From positions 1 to 42,347 of the forward strand of contig QHSQ01000071.1 of NCBI GenBank assembly GCA_003221615.1: a stretch of DNA of 42,347 nt, written 5' to 3'. The notes below the pieces were generated by a model. It did not search any database and had not been told where the DNA came from. It saw only the letters and a list, made by a program, of their open reading frames with translations. This DNA comes from Candidatus Rokuibacteriota bacterium (GTDB taxonomy: Bacteria; Methylomirabilota; Methylomirabilia; Rokubacteriales; CSP1-6). The translations under genes were made by a program, and so were the position numbers. How positions within the stretch are numbered: position 1 is the first letter of the stretch; each line of letters starts with the position of its first letter. Positions 34,824 to 42,347 of this stretch are shown here, in pieces.

Positions 34824-36461
34824 ATGCGCACATGGAGCCTGTTGGCCCTGGCGCTGAGCGGTCTTCTGGTCGCGGGCGAGCTTTCATCGGCGGATGCCGC
34901 CGCCGACAAGGACACGCTCGTCATCGCCCTGGATACGCTGGGCGCCCAAGTCATGGACCCGATCATGGACACCCGTGCGCCGCACGCGCACTACCACGCG
35001 CCGATCTGGGACTCGCTGGTCGGATTCGACCTCGAGAACGGCGGAATCGGCCCGGGCGCCGCCGAGCGCTGGGAGCTGGCCTCCGACGGCAAGAGCTGGA
35101 CGTTCTATCTGCGAAAGGGCCAGCGTTTCCACAACGGCGACCCGGTCACCGCCAACGACGTGAAGTTCAGTCTCGAGCGGGTCATGTCGCCCGAGTCGAT
35201 CTCGTCGGGCGCCGCCGCGCTGCGGCGGGCGGTCGATCGGATCGAGGTCGTCGACGATCTGACGGTCCGTGTCTACACGAAAGGTGTCATCCCGCAGTTC
35301 GCGGCCAGCCTCTCCCGGGCCGTCTTCATGGAAGGCTCGGTCATGCCCAAGAAGTACATCGAGACCGTGGGCGCCAGGGGGTTTCGCGACAAGCCGGTCG
35401 GCAGCGGCCCGTGGAAGTTCGTCCGGAGCGTCCCGGGCGATCGCATCGAGTACGAGGCCGTCACCTATCCGCACTGGCGCGGCACGCCGCAGTTCAAGCG
35501 CCTGACGCTTCTGCTGGTGCCCGAGCAGAGCACACGGCTGGCGATGGTGCGCACCGGCGAAGCGGCCATCGCGAGCATCGGGCCCGAGGCGGTCAAGGAG
35601 GCACGCGCCGGCGGGATGAAGATCGTCAGCGTGCCGGGCACGATGCAGGCCGTCTATCAGTTCTGGGGGCTCTACAGGCCTGAGGCGAAGGCCTCCCCGC
35701 TCAACGATGTCCGCGTGCGCGAGGCGCTCTCGCTCGCGATCGACCGGCAGCAGATCATCGACCACGTCATGGTCAAGGAAGCGCGCTGGCCGATGCCGTT
35801 CGCGGCGTTCAAATATTCGAGCGACATGACCGTCCCGCGGTGGGAGGACTGGGCGCGCACGGCGCTGCGCTACGATCCCGCACGGGCCAAGCAGCTCCTG
35901 GCCGAGGCCGGACACGGCAGCGGCTTCAAGATGACGTTCTGGAACACCGCGCTGCCCGGCACGCCGTTCATGGTCCCGATCGGCGAGGCCGTCGCCGGCT
36001 TCTGGGAGAAGATCGGCGTGAAGGTCGAGATGAAGACCGTCGAATGGGGCGCGTTCGACCCGATGGGCCGCGGCGAGCAGAAGGGGCTGGTCGGAACGGC
36101 GTCGATGTACCGCACCGCCGGGCGCCCCGAGCCCATCCCGCGCTATGCGACCACCTTCGTGTCCAAGGGCGTCCAGCACGTCTTCGGCGATCCTCAGAGC
36201 TGTCCGGCTCTCTGCGTGGATGCGGACAAGGCGTACGAGGCGATCGTCGCCGAGAAGGACGACGCCAAGCGCACCGCGGCGACGAACCGGATGATCGAGC
36301 TCGTGGCCAAGAGCTGGATCGCGGTGCCCATCGTCGAGGGGATGGGCACCTGGGCGGTGAATCCCAAGAGCGTCGGGTACTTCAAACCGATCCCGGGGCG
36401 CCACGAGTTCGGCGACGTGACCGAGCGCATGCCGCGCCCGGAAGCGAAGCCCTGGCCCTGA
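34824..36461 (+). CDS. dppA: Oligopeptide/dipeptide ABC transporter, substrate-binding protein
   Basis: A 545-residue family 5 extracytoplasmic solute-binding protein. The signal peptide is WSLLALALSGLLVAGELSSA, cleaved near ADA-A. Hallmarks are the start DTLVIALDTLGAQVMDP, the stretch WTFYLRKGQRFHNGDPVTAN, and later VREALSLAIDRQQIIDHVM. ATG 34824 has AAGGAG about 8 nt upstream; the longer frame from 34704 crosses the inverted-repeat arm and lacks a signal. Ligands in this family include peptides, nickel and opines, and none is singled out here. Confidence 0.9.
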   Translation: MRTWSLLALALSGLLVAGELSSADAAADKDTLVIALDTLGAQVMDPIMDTRAPHAHYHAPIWDSLVGFDLENGGIGPGAAERWELASDGKSWTFYLRKGQRFHNGDPVTANDVKFSLERVMSPESISSGAAALRRAVDRIEVVDDLTVRVYTKGVIPQFAASLSRAVFMEGSVMPKKYIETVGARGFRDKPVGSGPWKFVRSVPGDRIEYEAVTYPHWRGTPQFKRLTLLLVPEQSTRLAMVRTGEAAIASIGPEAVKEARAGGMKIVSVPGTMQAVYQFWGLYRPEAKASPLNDVRVREALSLAIDRQQIIDHVMVKEARWPMPFAAFKYSSDMTVPRWEDWARTALRYDPARAKQLLAEAGHGSGFKMTFWNTALPGTPFMVPIGEAVAGFWEKIGVKVEMKTVEWGAFDPMGRGEQKGLVGTASMYRTAGRPEPIPRYATTFVSKGVQHVFGDPQSCPALCVDADKAYEAIVAEKDDAKRTAATNRMIELVAKSWIAVPIVEGMGTWAVNPKSVGYFKPIPGRHEFGDVTERMPRPEAKPWP

Positions 36462-36471
36462 GGCGGGCATC

Positions 36472-37389
36472 GTGCAGCGCTTCATCCTCCGGCGTCTCGC
36501 TCAGAGCGTGCTGCTCCTGTTCGTGCTCGCGCTCATCATCTTCGCGCTGGCGCGCGTGAGCGGAAATCCCGCGGATCTGCTCCTGCGTGAGGACGCCACG
36601 CAGGAGGACCGCGCGCACCTGCTGCGGGCGCTCGGGCTCGACCGGCCGGTCCACGAGCAGCTCTATCTCTTCCTCTCCGGGGCGTTACGCGGCGACCTCG
36701 GCGAGTCGATCCGCTACCGCAAGCCGGCGACCGAAGTCTTCTTCGAGCGCCTCCCGAACACGCTCCAGCTCTTGCCGCTGGCGATGGTCGGGGCGCTTGT
36801 CGTCGCGATCCCGCTCGGCGTCCTGGCGGCGGTCTACCGCGGCACGATCGTCGATCGAATCTCGGGCGCCGTCGCCGTGCTCGGCATCGCCACGCCGTCG
36901 TTCTGGCTCGGCATCGTGCTGATCTACGTCTTCAGCATCAAGCTCGGGCTGCTGCCGTCCTCGCGCATGGGCGGCCCCAGCCACTACGTGCTGCCGGCGA
37001 TCACGCTCGGGCTGTTCCTGGTCGCGGGGATGATGCGGCTGGTGCGCTCGAGCCTGCTCGAGGTGATGGGCAGTGAGTTCGTGAAGCTGGCGCGGCTCAA
37101 GGGGCTGTCGCAGACCGTGGTGATCTGGAAGCATTGCCTGCGCAACGCGCTGATCCCCGTCACCACGCTGTTCGGCGTCTACTTCGCGCTCCTCATCACG
37201 GGCGCGATCGTGACCGAGACCGTGTTCGCCTGGCCGGGCGTCGGCCGGCTCACCTATGAGGCGGTCATCTTCAGGGATTACCCGTTGCTGCAGGCGGTGA
37301 TCTTGTTGAAGGGCATCATCGTGCTCGGCGTCAACCTCGGCGTGGACATCGTCTACGCTTACCTCGACCCGCGGGTCCGGTACGCGTGA
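36472..37389 (+). CDS. dppB: Oligopeptide/dipeptide ABC transporter, permease 1
   Basis: A 305-residue inner-membrane permease with six helices. It opens FILRRLAQSVLLLFVLALII and carries the family loop REDATQEDRAHLLRALGLDR. The EAA-like motif is in FVKLARLKGLSQTVVIWKHC, and GAIVTETVFAWPGVGRLTYE follows, typical of DppB/OppB. It begins at GTG 36472, 10 nt after dppA. It ends overlapping dppC by 1 nt (TGATG). Confidence 0.92.
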   Translation: MQRFILRRLAQSVLLLFVLALIIFALARVSGNPADLLLREDATQEDRAHLLRALGLDRPVHEQLYLFLSGALRGDLGESIRYRKPATEVFFERLPNTLQLLPLAMVGALVVAIPLGVLAAVYRGTIVDRISGAVAVLGIATPSFWLGIVLIYVFSIKLGLLPSSRMGGPSHYVLPAITLGLFLVAGMMRLVRSSLLEVMGSEFVKLARLKGLSQTVVIWKHCLRNALIPVTTLFGVYFALLITGAIVTETVFAWPGVGRLTYEAVIFRDYPLLQAVILLKGIIVLGVNLGVDIVYAYLDPRVRYA

Positions 37390-38300
37390 TGGCGCGGGTC
37401 GAGGAGCGCATCGACGCGGGCTTCGCCGGTTCGACGGCGGCCGACGAATCGGCTCTGCCGCGGCCACGCGGCGACCTCGCGCGCATGCCGTGGGTCTCGC
37501 TCGTCATCATCACCGTCCTCGTCCTGGTCGCCCTGATGGCGCCGCTGATCGCGCCGCACTCGCCCACGGAGCAATCGCTGCCCGACAAGCTCCGGCCGCC
37601 TGCGTGGGAAGCCGGCGGGAGCACCAAGCACTTGCTCGGGACCGACGTCCTGGGCCGCGACGTCTTGAGTCGTCTGATCTACGGCGCGCGCGTGAGCCTG
37701 ATCGTGGCCGCCGTGGCGCTGCTGGCCGGCGGCGGTATCGGGCTGATGGTCGGCATCGTCTCCGGCTATCTCGGCGGCCGGGTCGATAGCGTCCTGATGC
37801 GCGTGGTCGACGCGACCCTGACGTTTCCGACGATCCTGATCGCGCTCCTGCTGGCCGTCAGCCTCGGGCAAGGTCTCCAGACGATCGCCATCGCGATCAC
37901 CGTCCTCATCTGGGCGCGCTTCGCCCGCGTGGTTCGCGGCGAGGTGCTCGCCGTGAAGGCGCGCGATTTCGTCGCGCTGGCTCGCGTCCACGGCTGCTCG
38001 CACCTGCGCATCATGGCCGTGCACATCGTGCCGAACGTCCTGAACACGTTCATGGTGCTGCTGACCCTGCACATCGGCTTCGTGATCATCGTGGAGGCCT
38101 CGCTCTCCTTCCTCGGCGCCGGGATCCCGCCGCCGACGCCGTCCTGGGGCCAGATGGTGGCCGACGGCCGCAGCCACATCGCGAGCGCCTGGTGGCTCTC
38201 GGTCGTGCCCGGCGCCGCGATCATGCTGGTCGTGCTGGCCTTCAACCTCTTCGGCGACTGGCTCCGCGACTGGCTGGACCCGCGTCTCAGGCAAGTCTGA
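37389..38300 (+). CDS. dppC: Oligopeptide/dipeptide ABC transporter, permease 2
   Basis: A permease of about 303 residues with a soluble N-terminal arm and six helices. It carries LLGTDVLGRDVLSRLIYGAR, the EAA loop DFVALARVHGCSHLRIMAVH, and SFLGAGIPPPTPSWGQMVAD, all DppC/OppC hallmarks. ATG 37389 overlaps the dppB stop; GTG 37386 is also in frame. It partners with DppB. Confidence 0.92.
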   Translation: MARVEERIDAGFAGSTAADESALPRPRGDLARMPWVSLVIITVLVLVALMAPLIAPHSPTEQSLPDKLRPPAWEAGGSTKHLLGTDVLGRDVLSRLIYGARVSLIVAAVALLAGGGIGLMVGIVSGYLGGRVDSVLMRVVDATLTFPTILIALLLAVSLGQGLQTIAIAITVLIWARFARVVRGEVLAVKARDFVALARVHGCSHLRIMAVHIVPNVLNTFMVLLTLHIGFVIIVEASLSFLGAGIPPPTPSWGQMVADGRSHIASAWWLSVVPGAAIMLVVLAFNLFGDWLRDWLDPRLRQV

Positions 38301-38312
38301 GGAGGCAGGCGC

Positions 38313-39305
38313 TTGGCGATCGCCGCGCCGGTCGTACTGGACGTACGGGGTCTCCGGGCGTACCTCTACACCCGCTGGGGCGTCGTACGGGCCGTGGACG
38401 GCGTGAGCTTCGCCCTGCGCGAGGGCGAGACGCTCGGGCTCGTCGGCGAGTCGGGCTGCGGCAAGACGATGACGGGCCTCTCGCTCGTTCGTCTGCTGCC
38501 GGAGCCGGCCGGCCGCATCGTCGAGGGGCAAATACTCCTCGAGGGCGAGGATTTGGTCACCAAGAGCGAGTCCGAGATGCGCCACGTTCGAGGGCGTCGT
38601 GTCTCGATGATCCTGCAGGATCCGCAGACGTCCCTGAATCCGGTCTTCACGATTGGCGACCAGATCGTCGAAGCGCTCCGGCTCCATCACGCTGACGGCG
38701 AGCGCGCGCTCGCGGTCCGGGCCGAGGAGGCGCTGCGGCGCGTGAAGGTCGCCGCGCCCGAGCAACGGATGCGCGCCTATCCGCACCAGATGAGCGGCGG
38801 TATGAAGCAGCGGGTGGTCGGCGCCATCGCCGTCGCCGGCGAGCCCAGGGTGCTCATCGCCGACGAGCCGACGACCGCGCTGGACGTCACGATCCAGCTG
38901 CAGTACCTGGCCCTTCTCAAGGAGCTCCAGGCACGGACCCGGCTCGCGATGCTGTTCATCACCCACGATTTCGGGATCGTCGCGCGCATGTGCGATCGCG
39001 TGGCGGTGATGTATGCCGGGCGGATCGTGGAGACGGGACCGACGCGCACGCTCTTCCGCTCGCCGCGGCATCCCTACACCGAGGCGCTCATGGCTTCGGT
39101 GCCGCGCATGGAGGGAAGCGTGACGCGGCTACCTTCGATCGAAGGCCAGCCGCCGCCGCTTCACGCTCTGCCGGCCGGCTGTCGCTTCGCGCCGCGCTGC
39201 GCCTACGTCGACGACCGTTGCCGCCGCGAGTATCCGCCGATCATGCCGGTCGGGCCCGCGCACGAGGCCGCGTGCTGGAGGGTCGAGCCATCGCCGAGCC
39301 GCTGA
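38313..39305 (+). CDS. dppD: Oligopeptide/dipeptide ABC transporter, ATPase 1
   Basis: A 330-residue ATPase starting at TTG 38313 behind GAGGAGG. Walker A is LVGESGCGKTMTGLSLVRLL, the signature MSGGMKQRVVGAIAVAGEPR, and Walker B VLIADEPTTALDVTIQ. The C-terminal oligopeptide domain has GCRFAPRCAYVDDRC, Cys residues that in homologues bind an iron-sulfur cluster. Its end overlaps dppF. Confidence 0.93.
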   Translation: MAIAAPVVLDVRGLRAYLYTRWGVVRAVDGVSFALREGETLGLVGESGCGKTMTGLSLVRLLPEPAGRIVEGQILLEGEDLVTKSESEMRHVRGRRVSMILQDPQTSLNPVFTIGDQIVEALRLHHADGERALAVRAEEALRRVKVAAPEQRMRAYPHQMSGGMKQRVVGAIAVAGEPRVLIADEPTTALDVTIQLQYLALLKELQARTRLAMLFITHDFGIVARMCDRVAVMYAGRIVETGPTRTLFRSPRHPYTEALMASVPRMEGSVTRLPSIEGQPPPLHALPAGCRFAPRCAYVDDRCRREYPPIMPVGPAHEAACWRVEPSPSR

Positions 39306-40258
39306 TCCGGGCCGAGAACCTCACGAAGCACTTCCCGGTCACCCGCGGCCTGCTCGTCGGGCGCACGACGGGCCACGTGAAGGCAGTCGACGGTGTCAGC
39401 TTCACGATCGGACACCAGGAGACGCTCGGCCTGGTCGGCGAGTCCGGCTGCGGCAAGACGACGACCTCGCGTCTGTTGCTGCGACTCGAGGAGCCGACGG
39501 CCGGGCGCGTGCTCCTCGACGGGCAGGACGTCCACGCGCTCCGCGGCCTCGAGCTCAACCGTTACCACACGCGGGTGCAGGCCGTCTTTCAGGATCCGTG
39601 GTCGTCACTGAACCCGCGGCTCCGGATTCGCGACACGATCGCGGAGGCGCTCGTGGTGAATCGTCGCGTGACGCGCGCCGGCAAGCTCGAGCGGGTCGAG
39701 GAGGTCTTGCACCAGGTGGGCCTGCCGCTGAGCGCCGCCGCGCGCTATCCCCACGAGTTCAGCGGCGGCCAGCGTCAGCGCATCGCGCTCGCGAGCGCCC
39801 TGGCCGCCAAGCCGGAGCTGATCGTCCTCGACGAGCCGGTCTCCGCCCTCGACGTGTCGATCCGCGCCCAGATCATGAATCTCTTGAAGGATCTCCAGGC
39901 CAGACAGCAGCTCAGCTTCCTGCTGGTCGCGCACAATCTCGCGACCGTGCGCTACATCGCGCACCGCACCGCGGTCATGTACCTCGGGCGGATCGTGGAG
40001 CACGCGGACACCGAGTCGCTGTACCGGAGCCCACTGCATCCGTATACGAAGGCGCTCTTCGCGGCGGCCCTGCCGGCCGACCCGGACGCGCCGCGCGACG
40101 ACATGATCCTGAGCGGCGAGGTGCCCTCGCCGATCGATCCGCCCTCCGGCTGCCACTTCCATCCGCGCTGCCCGTTCGCGATGGAGCAGTGCTCGCGCGT
40201 GGCGCCGGAGCTCAAGGCGGTCGCGGCCGGTCATGTCGTCTCCTGCCACTTGTACTGA
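39272..40258 (+). CDS. dppF: Oligopeptide/dipeptide ABC transporter, ATPase 2
   Basis: An ATPase of about 328 residues. Walker A is LVGESGCGKTTTSRLLLRLE, the signature FSGGQRQRIALASALAAKPE, and Walker B LIVLDEPVSALDVSIR. The C-terminus has GCHFHPRCPFAMEQC. The family start (LIRAENLTKHFPVTRGLL) is reached from GTG 39272, which overlaps dppD by 34 nt. The ribosome site there is weak, so the exact start is uncertain. Confidence 0.9.
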   Translation: MLEGRAIAEPLIRAENLTKHFPVTRGLLVGRTTGHVKAVDGVSFTIGHQETLGLVGESGCGKTTTSRLLLRLEEPTAGRVLLDGQDVHALRGLELNRYHTRVQAVFQDPWSSLNPRLRIRDTIAEALVVNRRVTRAGKLERVEEVLHQVGLPLSAAARYPHEFSGGQRQRIALASALAAKPELIVLDEPVSALDVSIRAQIMNLLKDLQARQQLSFLLVAHNLATVRYIAHRTAVMYLGRIVEHADTESLYRSPLHPYTKALFAAALPADPDAPRDDMILSGEVPSPIDPPSGCHFHPRCPFAMEQCSRVAPELKAVAAGHVVSCHLY

Positions 40259-40321
40259 GCACGACCGAACGTGGCAGTGCTCGAGCCTGGGCGGTCTGCG
40301 CGAGCCGGCACGGAGGCATTG

Positions 40322-41128
40322 ATGACGCGTGCGAGATGGCTCGGTACGGTGAGTGCGCTGATCTCGGGGCTGACGACGGCGCCGGCGTGGGCGCAGGGAA
40401 ATTTCGAGATCCAGGTCTACGGGAGCGAGCTGACTGCGCCCGGTCAGACGACGGTCGAGCTGCACACCAACACGGCGATCAAGGGTACGACGCGCACCGA
40501 GGACGGCGTCGTGCGCACGCAAGGCGCGGTGCACGAGACCCTAGAGATCACGTACGGGTTCACGGAGTGGTTCGAGACCGCATTCTATCTCTTCACGAGC
40601 ATCCAGCCGGACTCGGGGTGGCAGTGGGTCGGCGATCACATCCGGCCGCGCGCCCGCATCCCGGAGTCGTGGCATTGGCCGGTCGGCGTGAGCCTGTCGA
40701 CGGAGCTCGGCTACCAGCGGCGTGAGTTCTCGACGGACACGTGGACGTGGGAGATCCGGCCGATCGTCGACCAGAAGATCGGCCGCTGGTACTGGGCCTT
40801 CAATCCCGCCGTCGAGACATCGCTGAAGGGCGACAACGCAGGGAAGGGCTTCGCCTTCACGCCGGCCGCGAAGGTCAGCTACGACGTCACGTCACGCGTC
40901 GCGGCGGGCCTCGAGTATTACGGCGACCTCGGGCAGATCGCGCACATCGATCCTCCGCGAAAGCAGCAGCACCTGATTTTCCCGGTGCTCGATATCGATC
41001 TCGGGCCGCGCTGGGAGTTCAACCTCGGGGTCGGCGCAGGGCTCACGCCAGGCACCGATCGGCTCATCGTCAAGATGATTCTCGGCTACCGGTTCGGCCC
41101 GCTGCCCACGCCGGAGCCGACCCGGTAG
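40322..41128 (+). CDS. Exported beta-rich protein, probably outer membrane
   Basis: A 268-residue protein with the signal peptide LGTVSALISGLTTAPAWAQG (cleavage AWA-Q). The mature chain consists of alternating strands ending in aromatic residues (VHETLEITYGFTEWFETAFY, then a later SVGVSLSTELGYQRREFSTD-like strand set). It finishes with LIVKMILGYRFG, the pattern of an outer-membrane beta barrel with about 12 strands. No family is recognised beyond this. ATG 40322 is chosen because it starts the signal sequence; the frame is open to 40271. It lies 63 nt after dppF and may be cotranscribed. Confidence 0.7.
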   Translation: MTRARWLGTVSALISGLTTAPAWAQGNFEIQVYGSELTAPGQTTVELHTNTAIKGTTRTEDGVVRTQGAVHETLEITYGFTEWFETAFYLFTSIQPDSGWQWVGDHIRPRARIPESWHWPVGVSLSTELGYQRREFSTDTWTWEIRPIVDQKIGRWYWAFNPAVETSLKGDNAGKGFAFTPAAKVSYDVTSRVAAGLEYYGDLGQIAHIDPPRKQQHLIFPVLDIDLGPRWEFNLGVGAGLTPGTDRLIVKMILGYRFGPLPTPEPTR

Positions 41129-41136
41129 CCGCCTCG

Positions 41137-41158
41137 CCGGGCGCCCACCGCGTCGCCC
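41137..41158. terminator. Weak hairpin between convergent genes
   Basis: CGGGCG (41137-41142) and CGCCCG (41153-41158) with a 10-nt loop, between the stops at 41128 and 41172. Short and without a U-run, so tentative. Confidence 0.3.
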
Positions 41159-41171
41159 GCGGAGCTCCCTG

Positions 41172-42347
41172 CTAGATCACCTTGTGGAGGCGCCCGACGC
41201 GTGTAAACGCGGCAACGGCCTGCTCGAGATGCGCCGGCTCGTGCGCGGCGCTGATCTGGACCCGGATGCGCGCGGCATCCTTCGGGACCACCGGGTAGGA
41301 AAAACCCACCACGTAGATCCCTTCCCCCAGGAGATCGGCCGCGATCTGGTGGGCGAGGCGGGCGTCGCCCAGCATGATCGGCACGATCGGGTGCTCGCCG
41401 GCGCGAATCTTGAAGCCGGCCTCGGTCATCGCGCGGCGGAACCAGCGCGTGTTGTCGGCGAGCCGATCGCGGTGCGCCGTGGTCTCCGACAGCATCTCCA
41501 GGCAGGCCAGCGCCGCGGAGACCAGCGTCGGCGGCAGCGAGTTCGAGAAGAGGTACGGGCGCGAGCGCTGGCGCAGCAGCGCGACGACCTCGCGGCGGCT
41601 GGCCGTGAAGCCGCCGCTCGCGCCCCCCAGCGCCTTGCCGAGCGTCGAGGTGATGATGTCGATGCGGCCGGCCACCCCGCAGTGCTCGGGGGTGCCGCGG
41701 CCGGTGGGCCCGAAGAAGCCGGTGGCGTGACTGTCGTCGACCATGATCAGCGCGCCGTGACGGTCGGACAGATCGCAGATCGCGCCGAGCGGCGCGACGT
41801 CGCCGTCCATGGAAAAGACGCCGTCGGTCACGATCAGGCGCGTCCGCGCGTTCCGCGTGGCCGTGAGGATTCGCTCGAGCTCGGTCATGTCCGCGTGCGC
41901 GTAGCGCTGGCGTTGGGCTCGGCACAGTCGAATCCCGTCGATGATCGAAGCGTGGTTGAGGGCATCGGAGATGACGACGTCCGACTCGTCGAGGAGCATC
42001 TCGAAGAGCCCGCCGTTGGCGTCGAAGCACGATGTATAGAGGATCGCGTCCTCGACGCCGAGGAAGCGGGCGATGGCCGCCTCGAGCTGGCGGTGGATGC
42101 CCTGTGTTCCGCAGATGAACCGGACGCTGGCCATGCCGAAGCCCCAGCGGGCGAGCCCTTCTTGCGCGGCGCGGATCAGCCGAGGATTGTCGGCCAGGCC
42201 CAGGTAGTTGTTGGCGCAGAAGTTCAGCACCTCGCGACCGCCCACGGTGATCCGCGCGGCCTGAGGGCTCTCGATGATGCGTTCGTCCTTCCAGAGGCCG
42301 GCGTTGCGGATCTCGTCGATCTCGGCCTGGAGCCGCTGTGCGATGGC
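41172..42347 (-). CDS. kbl: 2-amino-3-ketobutyrate CoA ligase (glycine C-acetyltransferase), 5' end outside the window
   Basis: 391 residues are visible, and about 8 N-terminal residues lie beyond the window end. It is a PLP enzyme of the alpha-oxoamine synthase family: with CoA it cleaves 2-amino-3-ketobutyrate to glycine and acetyl-CoA in threonine breakdown. It shows [20 protein letters not shown], the glycine-rich [14 protein letters not shown] region, [20 protein letters not shown], and the PLP lysine in [16 protein letters not shown]. The internal GTG at 42245 is not the start, because the upstream residues ([18 protein letters not shown]) match the family. Its usual partner, threonine dehydrogenase, would be expected upstream. 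Confidence 0.93.
   Translation of the reverse strand, partial: AIAQRLQAEIDEIRNAGLWKDERIIESPQAARITVGGREVLNFCANNYLGLADNPRLIRAAQEGLARWGFGMASVRFICGTQGIHRQLEAAIARFLGVEDAILYTSCFDANGGLFEMLLDESDVVISDALNHASIIDGIRLCRAQRQRYAHADMTELERILTATRNARTRLIVTDGVFSMDGDVAPLGAICDLSDRHGALIMVDDSHATGFFGPTGRGTPEHCGVAGRIDIITSTLGKALGGASGGFTASRREVVALLRQRSRPYLFSNSLPPTLVSAALACLEMLSETTAHRDRLADNTRWFRRAMTEAGFKIRAGEHPIVPIMLGDARLAHQIAADLLGEGIYVVGFSYPVVPKDAARIRVQISAAHEPAHLEQAVAAFTRVGRLHKVI

Overview
The window is 42.3 kb of GC-rich bacterial chromosome. Genes are densely packed, many joined by ATGA or GTGA stop/start overlaps. I see no rRNA, tRNA, CRISPR array or transposase. The mix of genes (Liv and Dpp ABC transporters, a bd-type oxidase, Ppk1/Ppx, GroESL, FtsH, Hsp20, a YtrA-like GntR regulator, very GC-rich codons) suggests an uncultured soil or subsurface bacterium. 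Something near Rokubacteria/Methylomirabilota is possible, but that is an inference with no marker gene behind it.

Layout. (1) 1-9.5 kb: energy and carbon metabolism. It holds acetolactate decarboxylase, an acetolactate synthase stub fused to a LutC tail, cydA-cydB, fumarase, malate:quinone oxidoreductase, a small cupin-like protein, a ThrE-type exporter and a zinc alcohol dehydrogenase. Four of these loci have lost an internal block while keeping both ends. (2) 9.4-13.4 kb, minus strand: a ppk1-ppx/gppA-TPR-hypothetical operon. (3) 13.4-28.8 kb: a stress and envelope island. It carries Hsp20, two DUF1059 paralogues, GlsB/YeaQ-like membrane proteins, a GntR regulator, an acyltransferase with an internal deletion, FtsH with three small partners, GroES-GroEL, a collapsed NtrC-type regulator, PBP1A and a fatty acid desaturase. 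(4) 28.8-34.2 kb, minus strand: a branched-chain amino acid type ABC transporter (livKHMGF) with an SMP-30 lactonase. (5) 34.8-40.3 kb, plus strand: a five-gene oligopeptide/dipeptide ABC transporter. (6) 40.3-42.3 kb: an outer-membrane-like protein and a partial 2-amino-3-ketobutyrate CoA ligase.

The strongest regulatory signal is a 21-bp motif (TGTAYSACTW, three variable bases, TAGTACAC) present four times. The copies form two facing pairs in two divergent promoters. One pair lies between the GntR gene and the acyltransferase; the other lies between the zinc-ribbon...ftsH operon and groES-groEL. This predicts a self-regulated GntR repressor controlling the chaperonin and the FtsH protease, in place of HrcA/CIRCE.

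The second strong signal is six genes with clean internal losses (alsS/lutC, cydA, fumC, adh, the acyltransferase, the NtrC-like gene). The flanking coding sequence is undamaged in each. This is either a real deletion process or, more likely, systematic mis-joining during assembly. It must be settled before any metabolic conclusion is drawn from these loci.
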